The notes under the pieces were generated by a model. That model had not been told where the DNA came from and searched no databases. It saw only the letters and a list, made by a program, of their open reading frames with translations. A stretch of 64,000 bases of DNA from Halovenus rubra (lineage in GTDB: Archaea; Halobacteriota; Halobacteria; Halobacteriales; Haloarculaceae): assembly GCF_026586665.1 (NCBI RefSeq), contig NZ_JAODIY010000013.1:124001-188000 (forward strand), given 5' to 3'. Positions 8,943 to 17,406 of this stretch are shown piece by piece. The translations under genes and the position numbers were made by a program. The stretch's first letter is position 1. The number at the start of each line of letters is the position of its first letter.

Positions 8943-10419
8943 TGTACTCCTCCGTCGAAGTTAACAAGGCCTCTGTGGGGGGCTCGCTCGCGTTTATAAG
9001 GGTGACGTACAACCGATGACTCCGCTTGTAGACGCCGGTTTCAATTACCACATATGCGAGAACGAACGTGACAGTAACCAGCCCGTGAATGACCGTCAGC
9101 TCCGCAGGGGAGCCAACGGCGGGAAGCCCGGCTATCAGTTCAGTCACCGCACCGTAGGCTGCTGCGTACAGCACAATAGCCGGCAACGCAATGAGGGGGA
9201 CGGCACCGTACCGGACAGGGGTTGGAAGGGAAGCGTGTCCAGCAATGTCGCGCGCAGCATGCAAGACGGTCAAAACAACAAGCAGTGTGAGCAAGATACC
9301 AGTGTCAAACTTTGTTCCTTTTCCGGTGAGGAGCGCAAACAACCCGCCACCGGCGAGGCCGGTGACACCAATCACAACAGCGTCGACTAGACCCATCGAC
9401 ACCGATTCTGTGGACTGTCCGGGACTCTCGTGAGCGACCTGTCCACCAGTAGAGAGGAACTGATAGGCCTTGTAAAAGCCATGCAAGATGAGATGTGTAA
9501 GGGCAGCGGCGAAAAAGCCCAAGCCAGCTTGCATAATCATAAATCCCATCTGTCCAACTGTTGAACAGCCAAGTTCGCCTTTCACGTCCGTCTGGACAGC
9601 CTTTAAGAGTTTACCAAAGAGCGCGCTCGCCGCCCCGACAAGCACGACAACAAGCATAAATGCGGGTTCGACGGTGACGACAGGTGCAAACCGCACCAGC
9701 AGGACACCACCAGCGTTGACGAAACCGGCGTGCATCAGTGCCGAGGCCGGTGTCGGTGCTGTCATCGACGAAAGGAGCCACGTGTGAAACGGGACAAGCG
9801 CCGATTGAATCATTGCTGCGAGTAACAACCCTCCTGTTGCGATCAGGACAGTCGGTGTGGAGGCGTTCGAAATTGCCGGCGAGATGCCTGAGACAGTCGT
9901 GGCACCCGTCTCTAACCATAGCGTTAGGAGTGCGACCCCCAGAAACGTGGTGCTTGCGAGAAAGGCCTTACGCGCAACGGAGGCTGCGGCCTGTGCTTGT
10001 TTCCAGCCGTCGGCGTGTCCGATGAGTTCGGCCATTATAAGCCCCATCACAAGCCAGACAGCCCCGAAGAGTACGAAGTTGTTTGTGGCAACTAGCATCA
10101 TCACGACAAGCGTGAACGCGAACACCCGAACGAAAAACCGATTGATTGTCTCACTACCAGCCATGTACCGTTGGGAGTAGCTGTGGATGATTCCACTGAA
10201 AAACGTAACCGTCACCCACATCACAGTCGTCAACCCATCGACAGCAACCAACTCTGTCAGTGTCCAAGAAGTGTCCTGCCAAAGCTGCACGCCAGCTATG
10301 CCAATACACACAACCCACAACGTCCAGACAAGACCTGTCAAAACCGCCGGCAGTCGACCGCTTTCGTCGGTTGGGGTTGGCATTTGGCCAATCGTTTGCA
10401 TTCCTGTATCTCCACTCAT
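8932..10419 (-). CDS. dabB: DabB, proton/cation-conducting membrane subunit (NuoL/MrpA-like)
   Basis: 495 residues with about 13-14 hydrophobic segments and the antiporter-like core of complex I NuoL and Mrp subunits. Visible landmarks are IIHSYSQRYMAGSE, the segment ALVPFHTWLLSSMTAPTPASALMHAGFVNAGG (a proton-channel helix; quoted in parts: VPFHTWLL, PTPASALMHAG) and GCSTVGQMGFMIMQAGLG. It is followed immediately by dabA, the diagnostic pairing, so it is the energising partner in bicarbonate accumulation rather than a respiratory subunit. Upstream lies an 8-bp inverted repeat (10448-10472) that may regulate the pair. Confidence 0.92.
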   Translation of the reverse strand: MSGDTGMQTIGQMPTPTDESGRLPAVLTGLVWTLWVVCIGIAGVQLWQDTSWTLTELVAVDGLTTVMWVTVTFFSGIIHSYSQRYMAGSETINRFFVRVFAFTLVVMMLVATNNFVLFGAVWLVMGLIMAELIGHADGWKQAQAAASVARKAFLASTTFLGVALLTLWLETGATTVSGISPAISNASTPTVLIATGGLLLAAMIQSALVPFHTWLLSSMTAPTPASALMHAGFVNAGGVLLVRFAPVVTVEPAFMLVVVLVGAASALFGKLLKAVQTDVKGELGCSTVGQMGFMIMQAGLGFFAAALTHLILHGFYKAYQFLSTGGQVAHESPGQSTESVSMGLVDAVVIGVTGLAGGGLFALLTGKGTKFDTGILLTLLVVLTVLHAARDIAGHASLPTPVRYGAVPLIALPAIVLYAAAYGAVTELIAGLPAVGSPAELTVIHGLVTVTFVLAYVVIETGVYKRSHRLYVTLINASEPPTEALLTSTEEYNEY

Positions 10420-10447
10420 ATGTCCGTCCGTCCCCGGCTAGCTAGAA

Positions 10448-10472
10448 GAGAAACCGGATGCTTTGGTTTCTC
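10448..10472. promoter_or_regulatory. Perfect 8-bp inverted repeat upstream of dabBA
   Basis: GAGAAACC and GGTTTCTC flank a 9-base spacer. The palindrome ends about 28 bases before the dabB ATG, where the promoter should lie, so it could be an operator or a hairpin at the 5' end of the transcript. Only the symmetry is seen; binding is inferred. Confidence 0.45.
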
Positions 10473-10675
10473 GAAGCCCCTGTAATGAGTCATCAGTACT
10501 ATCTATTACGAACAGACTGCGTATTAAATCTATCTATATTACCAAACTGTTACCTATACCGATTTACAAGAACGTGTTACTAATTACCACGCAATTTCTT
10601 CGTCAACAACACGATTGGCAAGCACAGAATCTAAAAGATATAAAGACATTTCGTCGCAGGAACCCGGATATCAGT

Positions 10676-11692
10676 ATGGAGCAACTAGAGGGAACCGTTC
10701 TGGTGGGTGACTCATTCGAGCCAATCAGCGGCCGGGTGGTGGTGGAGGACGGACACATCGACGCAATCGAGGAAACAGAGACGGACTCAGCAAACATAAT
10801 TCTGCCTGCGTTCGTGAATGCGCACACACACCTTGGTGACTCGGTTGCCAAAGAAGCCGCAGTCGGGCTCTCGCTTGAGGAAGCGGTCGTACCGCCAAAC
10901 AGCCTGAAACATCGAAAGCTAACCGGTGCAGACCGGACAGAACTCGTGACGGCGATGCGACAGACCCTGCGATTTATGCAACAGACCGGCACAGTCTCGA
11001 CGCTTGATTTCCGCGAGTTTGGTGAGTCGGGTGCCAGTGCGCTTCGAGAAGCCGCCGAGCCGCTTGCTATCGAGCCATTCATTTTTGGTAGCGATGAACT
11101 CTCAGTACTCGATATCGCCGACGGCTACGGAGCCAGCGGCGCAAATGATGATACGTTTAGCGAGGAACGAGCCGCTTGCAAAGAACGTGGTGCTCCGTTC
11201 GCTATCCACGCTGGGGAGCCCGACGCGACAGATATTCATCCAGCTCTTGACTTGGAGCCAGACCTGCTCGTCCACATGGTACATGCCAAACAGGAGCATC
11301 TCGACAGGGTTTCCGACCAGTCAGTTCCGATTGCTGTCTGCCCACGAGCGAATGCCGTTCTCGACGTTGGCCGCCCCCCGATACCGGAGCTACTCGAACA
11401 CACAACAGTCGCACTGGGGACAGATAACGTGATGTTGAACCAACCCTCTCTGTTTCGTGAGATGGCATATACCGCCAAAACGTTCGACGTGACAGCCCGA
11501 GAAGTGCTCCGGATGGCAACAACAGCCGGTGCTGAGATTGCTGGACTGGACTGTGGGACAATTGTTCCGGGCAAGCGGGCCGCACTCACTGTGCTTAACG
11601 GCGGTTCTGACAATCTGGCTGGGTCAGTCGACCCGGTGGAAGCAGTTGTCCGGCGAGCAACAGCACGCGATGTCGACCGCGTAGTGTTCTAA
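10676..11692 (+). CDS. Amidohydrolase of the cytosine deaminase / TrzN-like (SsnA/Atz) family
   Basis: 338 residues from ATG 10676. The open frame extends upstream to 10463, but that part is AT-rich and not protein-like, and a TATA box (GATATAAAG near 10637-10645) sits ~30 bases before 10676. Metal-site motifs of the family are present: VNAHTHLGD (HxH), AIHAGE, DLLVHMVHA, and ALGTDNVMLNQPSLFREM with the catalytic Asp. The C-terminal beta-sandwich block (TIVPGKRAALTVLN) is typical. Expected reaction: hydrolytic deamination of a nucleobase, nucleoside or related heterocycle in the cytoplasm. The exact substrate cannot be read. Its stop overlaps the convergent Lrp gene by 4 bases. Confidence 0.82.
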   Translation: MEQLEGTVLVGDSFEPISGRVVVEDGHIDAIEETETDSANIILPAFVNAHTHLGDSVAKEAAVGLSLEEAVVPPNSLKHRKLTGADRTELVTAMRQTLRFMQQTGTVSTLDFREFGESGASALREAAEPLAIEPFIFGSDELSVLDIADGYGASGANDDTFSEERAACKERGAPFAIHAGEPDATDIHPALDLEPDLLVHMVHAKQEHLDRVSDQSVPIAVCPRANAVLDVGRPPIPELLEHTTVALGTDNVMLNQPSLFREMAYTAKTFDVTAREVLRMATTAGAEIAGLDCGTIVPGKRAALTVLNGGSDNLAGSVDPVEAVVRRATARDVDRVVF

Positions 11693-12162
11693 ACGTCGTC
11701 TGTTGAGTTAAGTTCGCCAAACGGTGTCGTCTCGTGGCTTCTGACAAGGACTTCATCGGCGACAGTTAACTCCATTTCGAGCAGTTCCTGTGCAACTGGT
11801 GTGATATCGTCGTCGGATTCCCCGACTGCTGTTACGAGAAGGTTCTGCTCGCCGGTGACCAACTCTTGTACCGAGACGACACCGTCGATATCGAGGATTT
11901 CGTCGATTATCTCGCCACGTCTTGGGATTGATGCAGTACAAAAGAGGAGCATTCGAAGCGGATAGCCGGACTGTTGATAATTGACCTCAGCACTATACCC
12001 CTTGATTACACCGGCAGATTCGAGCCGTTGAATCCGCTTGCGGACTGTGCTGTCGGAGGTTCCGGTTCGTTCGGCGATATCACCGGAAGACATGTCTCTG
12101 GCATCCTCTTGGAGGGCGTAGAGGATTGCTCGGTCCACGTCATCAATGGAGGCCTCGCTCAT
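11689..12162 (-). CDS. Lrp/AsnC-family transcriptional regulator
   Basis: 157 residues. The N-terminal winged helix is clear (DDVDRAILYALQEDARDMSS, DIAERTGTSDSTVRKRIQRL, GVIKGYSAEVN), followed by a RAM-like ligand domain (IDGVVSVQELVTGEQNLLVTAVG). A TATA-like CAATAAAG on the minus strand lies about 27 bases before the ATG, giving a leaderless message. Such proteins bind amino acids or other small effectors and regulate local or global targets. It lies between the deaminase-like gene and the ebo-like cluster and might control either; this is inference. Confidence 0.92.
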   Translation of the reverse strand: MSEASIDDVDRAILYALQEDARDMSSGDIAERTGTSDSTVRKRIQRLESAGVIKGYSAEVNYQQSGYPLRMLLFCTASIPRRGEIIDEILDIDGVVSVQELVTGEQNLLVTAVGESDDDITPVAQELLEMELTVADEVLVRSHETTPFGELNSTDDV

Positions 12163-12256
12163 ACATATGTCTGGGCAACAGAGCTACTTTATTGTTGTAC
12201 GTTGGTCAACAACTGGGGAAACGGTATGGCCTACAGCTCTCTCCGGTGTCACGTGA

Positions 12257-13105
12257 TTATCGGGTCGAATTCAGGTAATCGAGAGCCTCCCGGGCCGCAC
12301 GAGTTGGTTCACCGGGATACGTGTACAGCTCAAGTGTTGCGAATCCATCGTACCCAATCTGTTCGAGACTGTCGAATATGGCCTCGAAATCGAGATCTCC
12401 TTCCCCAGGGATTCGATGATAATGCTTGCCACGGCGTCCACCAACAATGTCTTCAAGATGAATTCCGGTGATATATCCGTCAGTTCGTGAAATCGTCTCC
12501 GGCAATGACTCACCGTAGACAGCAGCGTGCCCGAGGTCCAAATTGATGCCAAGCGAGTCGCGACCGATATCATCAATCAGGTCAAGGACCTCGCCGGTAG
12601 ATTCGACGAGTAACTCTGGCTCAAACTCGATACCGATATCGATACCTTTCGGTTCGGCGTCGTCGAGGATTTTGTGGAGCGAATCAACAAGGATGTCACG
12701 GGCCTGTTCAGGCGGGTTTCCGGGGAGAGACTGGCCAGTCGTAACGCTTACTGCTGGAGCACCGACCTGTTTTGCGAGGTCAATAGCATCTTTTGTGTAC
12801 TCGATTCGCCAACGGCGGTCATCCTCATTTGCGGTACAGAGACTCGGCTCGAAAAACGCAGATGGCGGAGCGTCGTCGTAGTACCCAGTTGCTGTGTTCG
12901 CGTTTATGTTCGAAACCTCAAGTCCCGTCTCTTCGAGATGGTCGACAACTGCTTTCCGGTCTTTGTGCCCAAACTCCGGGAAGAACGCATGCGGGTCGTC
13001 AGCGAGAATTTCAACACCGTCATACCCAACGTCTGCGATGCGCTCAACTGCCGCCGGGAGTGAAAATCGAGTGTATGCGTTCGTCGAAAAAGCGAGTTTA
13101 ACCAT
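12257..13105 (-). CDS. Xylose-isomerase-like TIM barrel, EboE-like paralogue A
   Basis: 282 residues from ATG 13105; an upstream in-frame start at 13222 would add an unrelated basic stretch and overlap the UbiA gene. AP-endonuclease-2/sugar isomerase fold: LAFSTNAYTRFSL, GYDGVEILADDPHAF, EVSNINANT, then probable metal ligands in IEFEPELLVE, NLDLGHAAV, GIHLEDI and ATLELYTYP. It is clearly paralogous to the protein at 14055-14888, with which it shares FSTNA, YDGVEIL, a GLE(V/I)SN segment, HLEDI and ELYxY. It is the last gene of the minus arm of the ebo-like cluster, 47 bases after the UbiA gene. Presumed role: isomerase/epimerase or lyase on a sugar or cyclitol phosphate. Confidence 0.82.
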   Translation of the reverse strand: MVKLAFSTNAYTRFSLPAAVERIADVGYDGVEILADDPHAFFPEFGHKDRKAVVDHLEETGLEVSNINANTATGYYDDAPPSAFFEPSLCTANEDDRRWRIEYTKDAIDLAKQVGAPAVSVTTGQSLPGNPPEQARDILVDSLHKILDDAEPKGIDIGIEFEPELLVESTGEVLDLIDDIGRDSLGINLDLGHAAVYGESLPETISRTDGYITGIHLEDIVGGRRGKHYHRIPGEGDLDFEAIFDSLEQIGYDGFATLELYTYPGEPTRAAREALDYLNSTR

Positions 13106-13152
13106 ATGTGAGCGTCTTCTTCCAGCGTAAAACAACTTCTTCTCCGTGCCCT

Positions 13153-14058
13153 TTAGGAGATATCGAACAACGTAGCGAGTCCGACCGCCGGGAGCAGGAA
13201 ACAGAGAACGGCAAATCCCCACAAAGGAGTTACCGTAGCTGCGAATGCAGCGTCAAGAACAACCTGTGCAAGCACACAGGTTCCGATAGCTGAGCCGATA
13301 ACGCTGGGTTGTAGAGTCACATACGCTCGGCGAAGCGCCCTGCCCGTCCAGAGCAAAAATCCAAACGCAAGCGTGAGTGAAAGTATGATTCCAGCGGTTG
13401 ACGGCGGTTTTGCACCCACACGCCACACAACCGCGAGTGATGCAAGCACAACGGCCCCGCTTGCGATGCCAATGGCTTTGGGGTTACCGCCGCCGGTTTC
13501 ACCCTCGGCCAGATACGTGACGGCGGCAATGTAAGTAAGTACAACCGCTGGGACGGCCAACGTTGCAGCCGGTTGGTCGACTACGGGGCCAGCCAGTGAG
13601 ACGCCAAGAAGGACGTTTAAACCCCGTGCCCCGCCCATAAACAGAAAGCCAACTGCACCACCTTTGAACACACCGTCATAGAGCAGTATGCAGACAGCAA
13701 GTCCACCTGCGATACCTCCAGACCAGCGACCGCCGGCCACTGCTGAAATGGCAATACCACCGACTAACAACACGAGACCGAACGCGAACGCGCTGGGTTG
13801 TGAAATGTCACCAGCCGGAATCGGACGCCCAGGACGTTCTCGTGTATCTTCAGCAACGTCGAAATAATCATTCAGGGTCGTCCCCGCAGCGTAGAGGCAT
13901 ATCGAGCCAAAAGCAAGCACGGCCAGCACTCCGCCATCGATGTCAGTCCCAGCCCCCGCAACAAGTGCACCACCAAGCAAGACATCAGGCGGCGCAGTAA
14001 AGAGGTTCGGAGCTCGAACAAGCCTCGCGTACGAAGTAACCGTCCGGACGATTCTCAT
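13153..14058 (-). CDS. UbiA-family membrane prenyltransferase, EboC-like
   Basis: 301 residues with about nine hydrophobic helices. The first Asp-rich motif of UbiA enzymes is intact (NDYFDVAEDTRERPGRPIP), which binds the prenyl diphosphate through Mg2+. The second half has LLYDGVFKGGAVGFLFMGG followed by ARGLNVLLGVS, a pattern I associate with EboC-type members rather than UbiA, MenA or the geranylgeranylglyceryl-phosphate enzymes of lipid synthesis. It overlaps the upstream TIM-barrel gene by 4 bases (ATGA), so they are co-translated. Neighbours (TatD hydrolase, two TIM barrels, cyclitol synthase, phosphatase) support an ebo-type pathway in which this protein attaches a polyprenyl chain to a polar, perhaps cyclitol, acceptor in the membrane. 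Confidence 0.86.
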   Translation of the reverse strand: MRIVRTVTSYARLVRAPNLFTAPPDVLLGGALVAGAGTDIDGGVLAVLAFGSICLYAAGTTLNDYFDVAEDTRERPGRPIPAGDISQPSAFAFGLVLLVGGIAISAVAGGRWSGGIAGGLAVCILLYDGVFKGGAVGFLFMGGARGLNVLLGVSLAGPVVDQPAATLAVPAVVLTYIAAVTYLAEGETGGGNPKAIGIASGAVVLASLAVVWRVGAKPPSTAGIILSLTLAFGFLLWTGRALRRAYVTLQPSVIGSAIGTCVLAQVVLDAAFAATVTPLWGFAVLCFLLPAVGLATLFDIS

Positions 14059-14888
14059 TCTGTCCAGCCGTGTTCAGAAAGGTATGCCATCGCCTGCTGG
14101 GCCGTCTGCTGGGCAGTCTCCTCGTAGGGGTATAGCTCGATAGTAACAAACCCATCATATCCGTCGGCTTCGACCGCTTCGAGAAAGGCTTGAATGTCCA
14201 TCCCGCCATCACCGAGTTGTGTATGTTCGTGGTCCCTGTTTTGGGGGATGTCTTCAAGATGATAATGGGTGGTGTACGACGAGAGTTTTTCAACGAGTGC
14301 CGCCGGGTCCTCACCAACACAGAAGAAGTGACCCGCATCGAAGTTGCATTTTAGCCGTGGCGAGTCAAACCGGTCTGCAAGTTCGAGAAACTCGTTTGCT
14401 GTCTCTATCAGCAGATCGGGTTCGGGTTCGACCATCACGTCGACGCCAACCTCCTCAGCCGTTTCGAGAACGTCATCGAGTCCAGTCTCGAAGGTGTCGA
14501 GTGCCCACTCTCGTGACCGGCCGTCCGGAATCGGTCCACCTGGTTCGATAGAGATATGACTCATCTCAAGTGTATCCGCGACTTCCAGCGCACGAATCGT
14601 GTAGTCGATACGGCGCTGCCGGTAGGACTCATCTTCCTCGATAAACGATGGATGGTGGAAGTCCTCGATAGCAGTGAGCATAAACGCGTTCCCGTTACTG
14701 ATTTCTAGGCCTGCGTCGTCGAGGGCATCGCGGACGCGTTCGATATCTGCTTCCGTTGTGTCTGGCGGATACAGGTGTGGAGAATCGAGCAGTATCTCGA
14801 CGCCGTCGTACCCCACCTCGCCAAGAGCCGCTATTGCTGCTTCGAGGTCGTACTGCCGGAACGCGTTAGTTGAGAATCCAAAATCCAT
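14055..14888 (-). CDS. Xylose-isomerase-like TIM barrel, EboE-like paralogue B
   Basis: 277 residues. Same fold and motifs as the 12257-13105 protein: FGFSTNAFRQYDL, GYDGVEILLDSPHLYPP, LEISNGNAF, and probable metal ligands in VEPEPDLLIE, CNFDAGHFF, HYHLEDIP and VTIELYPYEE. In place of the glycine-rich RRGKHYH loop of paralogue A it has NRDHEHTQLGDGGMD, suggesting a different substrate. It begins 3 bases after the TatD-like gene and overlaps the UbiA gene by 4 bases, so it sits inside the operon. Function in sugar or cyclitol metabolism is inferred; it resembles the 'metabolite traffic protein EboE' class. Confidence 0.83.
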   Translation of the reverse strand: MDFGFSTNAFRQYDLEAAIAALGEVGYDGVEILLDSPHLYPPDTTEADIERVRDALDDAGLEISNGNAFMLTAIEDFHHPSFIEEDESYRQRRIDYTIRALEVADTLEMSHISIEPGGPIPDGRSREWALDTFETGLDDVLETAEEVGVDVMVEPEPDLLIETANEFLELADRFDSPRLKCNFDAGHFFCVGEDPAALVEKLSSYTTHYHLEDIPQNRDHEHTQLGDGGMDIQAFLEAVEADGYDGFVTIELYPYEETAQQTAQQAMAYLSEHGWTE

Positions 14889-14891
14889 GGC

Positions 14892-15698
14892 TCACAGTTC
14901 GTACTCGAAGTTCGGAGACTGGCTGAAAAACTCTCGTGGGTTGTCGAAGACGACTTTGCGGACGGTGTCGCGGTCCCAGCCCCTATCGAGCATCTTGTCG
15001 CGAGCTTTTGGGACGGCAAGTGGGTCCGACGGGTCCCAGTCTGCTGCGCTGTTGAGCAACATCTTATCAGTGCCGTACTCTTCTAGCAGGTCGATAGTCG
15101 TCTCGTCGTCAATTTTGCCAGGATACAGTGTGAATCCGACCCAGCAGTCAGTCTGCAATGAAATATCGACTGTGTTCTCGGTGTTGTGGTCGATGACGAT
15201 TCGTTCCTCGGTAACGTCTTCGTCCTGAATGAGTTCAACCAAGCGCTCTGTACCCTCTGGTTTGTTTGTGTGTGGCGTGTGAACGATTACTGGCAGTTCG
15301 CGCTCCTCGGCCATCTGCAACTGACGACGGAACGCTTTTTCTTCGGCTTCCGTGCCCTGGTCAAGACCGATTTCGCCGACGCCGACGACGTTATCGCGGT
15401 CGAGATACTCCGGGATACGGTCCATCACGCGTTCGGCCATCTCTGGGTAGTTCGCTTCTTTCGGTTCCAGCGCAATCGTCACGTAGTGGTCGATACCAGC
15501 AGCCCTCTCGGCACGCTTCGTTTCGAAGTCGATTATTTGTTCGAAATAGTCAAAGAACGACTCCGCGTGTTGTTTGTCTGTTCCACTCCAAAATGCGGGT
15601 TCGATACAGCACTCGATCCCCGACAGTCGTGCTCGGTCGTAGTCGCTTGTCGAGCGGGAGACCATGTGCATGTGCGGGTCAATAATTGGAATCGACAT
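14892..15698 (-). CDS. TatD-family metal-dependent hydrolase, EboB-like
   Basis: 268 residues. TatD/amidohydrolase metal ligands are present: PIIDPHMHM (HxH), VVGVGEIGLDQ (Glu), LPVIVHTPH, RIVIDHNTEN, and an Asp in LLNSAADWDPSDP. ATG 15698 is chosen over ATG 15710 because a TATA box (15723-15730) predicts transcription start near 15700 and because IPIIDPHMHM should be close to the N-terminus. It is the first gene of the minus-strand operon. TatD proteins are often nucleases, but in ebo clusters the EboB member accompanies EboC and EboE, so a metabolic hydrolase role (ester or phosphodiester of a small molecule) seems as likely. Confidence 0.85.
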   Translation of the reverse strand: MSIPIIDPHMHMVSRSTSDYDRARLSGIECCIEPAFWSGTDKQHAESFFDYFEQIIDFETKRAERAAGIDHYVTIALEPKEANYPEMAERVMDRIPEYLDRDNVVGVGEIGLDQGTEAEEKAFRRQLQMAEERELPVIVHTPHTNKPEGTERLVELIQDEDVTEERIVIDHNTENTVDISLQTDCWVGFTLYPGKIDDETTIDLLEEYGTDKMLLNSAADWDPSDPLAVPKARDKMLDRGWDRDTVRKVVFDNPREFFSQSPNFEYEL

Positions 15699-15722
15699 GC
15701 ATGCTGTCATTTGTAGAGCAGA

Positions 15723-15730
15723 TATTAATA
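15723..15730 (-). promoter_or_regulatory. TATA box of the minus arm of the ebo-like cluster
   Basis: TATTAATA on the minus strand is centred ~28 bases before ATG 15698, the expected spacing for an archaeal promoter with a near-leaderless message. Confidence 0.6.
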
Positions 15731-15786
15731 CTCTCTTTCTTTGGTGGACTGTTCAGTTTCGTTGACGCCTTTGGACAAGAGAAGTA

Positions 15787-15794
15787 GATATATC
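15787..15794 (+). promoter_or_regulatory. TATA box before the zinc-ribbon gene
   Basis: GATATATC is centred ~28 bases before the GTG at 15819 and lies only ~60 bases from the opposing promoter, so the two arms of the cluster could share control elements. Confidence 0.5.
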
Positions 15795-15818
15795 CTATCA
15801 GAGGGCTCACCTCCGCCT

Positions 15819-16028
15819 GTGCCCGAAACCTGCCCTCACTGTGACGAACCAATTGAATCAGAGCGACGGAATCCTGACGACCAACGGCCGTATGAAGTGT
15901 GGCGCTGTTTGAGCTGTGAGAATGAATGGCGCCACCCCGAGGAGACAGTTCTCGACAGCACACTGGATTTCAGTGAGTGCAACGACCAACTCTCCCGTCG
16001 CCAATCCGACACAAACCTGAGCTGGTAA
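15819..16028 (+). CDS. Small zinc-ribbon protein
   Basis: 69 residues from GTG 15819; the frame is open back to an ATG at 15741, but TATA spacing and the conserved start of the ribbon favour the shorter form. Two CxxC knuckles (ETCPHCDEP and WRCLSCENEWRHPEE) about 25 residues apart form a single zinc ribbon, followed by an acidic tail. It lies between the two divergent arms of the ebo-like cluster. It could be a regulator or an accessory protein of the cluster, or an unrelated small haloarchaeal protein; I do not recognise a named family. Confidence 0.68.
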   Translation: MPETCPHCDEPIESERRNPDDQRPYEVWRCLSCENEWRHPEETVLDSTLDFSECNDQLSRRQSDTNLSW

Positions 16029-16176
16029 TCTCTCAGTTCTATTCAGTTGATATAAACTATTCTTTAGTTTTTTCAACTATGCAGGCGAAAGCAAACGTAC
16101 CGGCAACTGACTGTAGGGAGAATTTAGCGTCTAAAAGGGCGACAGTAGCCGTTTCTAGGCAGATAACTGAGCCGCA

Positions 16177-16186
16177 CAATATAATA
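16177..16186 (+). promoter_or_regulatory. TATA box of the plus arm of the ebo-like cluster
   Basis: CAATATAATA is centred ~28 bases before ATG 16210, predicting a leaderless mRNA for the inositol-phosphate-synthase-like gene and the phosphatase gene behind it. Confidence 0.6.
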
Positions 16187-16209
16187 CTGTACAGCCATAA
16201 TTTCGACGT

Positions 16210-17406
16210 ATGAAGACAGGTGTGTGGCTGATTGGCGCGAGAGGAAACGTGGCAGCAGTTTCTATCGTCGGTGCGAAGGCAGTCGCCAGTGGCATTACAG
16301 AGACGACAGGGATGGTCACTGCGCGTGAGCCGCTGTCAGACCTTGCGCTGCCAGAGGTCGACGACCTCGTTTTTGCTGGGCACGATATTAGGTCACAGAG
16401 TATCGTCGAAACAGCAGAGGCAGCATCCGCATCTGGCGGTGTCCCACCACAGTCGACAATCGAGGCTGTCAGAAGCGACGTTGAAGCCGTCGACAGTCGT
16501 ATCAAGACGGGAACAGCAATCAACTGCGGGCAGGTCGTTGGTGACATCGCAGAGGGGAACGCTGCCGTCAACCAGACCGTTCCCGACCTTGTCTCGGCAA
16601 TTCGAGATGATTACGAATCGTTTGTCGCGGAACATGATCTCGACCGTCTTGTTGTTCTCAATGTCGCATCAACGGAGCCCCCGCTGGAAAACACCGATGC
16701 CTACGCGACAGCCGACGAACTCGAAGCTGCAATCGAGAATGATGACCGAGCACTTCCAGCCAGTGTCCTTTATGCATATGCGGCAGTCAGTGAGGGACAC
16801 CCGTACATCAACTTCACACCCAGCACGGGAAGTGATCTCGGCGGAGTACGTGAGGTCGCGAGGCGCAACGACGTCCCTCACATGGGACAAGATGCCAAAA
16901 CGGGAGAGACACTGGTAAAGTCTGCGCTTGCACCGATGTTCGCAGGCCGAAACCTCCGTGTCCTCTCGTGGGAAGGACACAATATTCTCGGCAACACAGA
17001 CGGGCTCGTTCTGGATGACGAAGCGAACAAAGCAGGCAAAGTCAAGAGTAAAGACGGACTCCTCGAAGAGATTCTTGGCTACGAGACACAGAGCCGGGTT
17101 CGTATCGATTACACACCGTCACTCGGAGACCGCAAGACTGCATGGGACCATATCCACTTCAAGGGCTTCCTCGGAACGGAGATGAAACTCCAGTTCACAT
17201 GGGAAGGCTCTGATTCAGCCCTTGCTGCACCGCTGGTTCTTGACCTCGTTCGGCTCGTTGCACACGCAGATGCAAACGGCGAATCTGGGGTGCAACCACA
17301 GCTTGCTTCGTTTTTCAAATCACCGATGGCGTATGAAACACATGACCTCTCCCAACAGTTCGAGCAACTGCGGGAGTACGCACACACATACCTACCTGAG
17401 ACATGA
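16210..17406 (+). CDS. Myo-inositol-phosphate synthase family enzyme
   Basis: 398 residues. The N-terminal Rossmann motif (GVWLIGARGNVAAVSIVGAK) binds NAD. Family landmarks follow: LVVLNVASTEPP, YINFTPSTGSD, GQDAKTGETLVKS, RVLSWEGHNILGNTDG, KVKSKDGLLEEILG and RIDYTPSLGDRKTAWDHI. Members convert glucose-6-phosphate to inositol-phosphate by internal oxidation, aldol cyclisation and reduction. It heads the plus arm of the ebo-like cluster, overlapping the next gene by 4 bases. In bacterial ebo clusters the cyclase is EboD, related to dehydroquinate synthase; here this enzyme may fill that position. No CDP-alcohol phosphotransferase lies nearby, which argues against a simple archaetidylinositol route. 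Confidence 0.9.
   Translation: MKTGVWLIGARGNVAAVSIVGAKAVASGITETTGMVTAREPLSDLALPEVDDLVFAGHDIRSQSIVETAEAASASGGVPPQSTIEAVRSDVEAVDSRIKTGTAINCGQVVGDIAEGNAAVNQTVPDLVSAIRDDYESFVAEHDLDRLVVLNVASTEPPLENTDAYATADELEAAIENDDRALPASVLYAYAAVSEGHPYINFTPSTGSDLGGVREVARRNDVPHMGQDAKTGETLVKSALAPMFAGRNLRVLSWEGHNILGNTDGLVLDDEANKAGKVKSKDGLLEEILGYETQSRVRIDYTPSLGDRKTAWDHIHFKGFLGTEMKLQFTWEGSDSALAAPLVLDLVRLVAHADANGESGVQPQLASFFKSPMAYETHDLSQQFEQLREYAHTYLPET

Noticed and set aside
10463-10675. N-terminal extension of the deaminase-like gene
   Set aside because: AT-rich, non-acidic translation, and a TATA box lies inside it.
16210-17406. Reading the inositol-phosphate-synthase-like gene as part of archaetidylinositol lipid synthesis
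   Set aside because: No CDP-alcohol phosphotransferase or phosphatase of that route is adjacent; operon partners are ebo-like.
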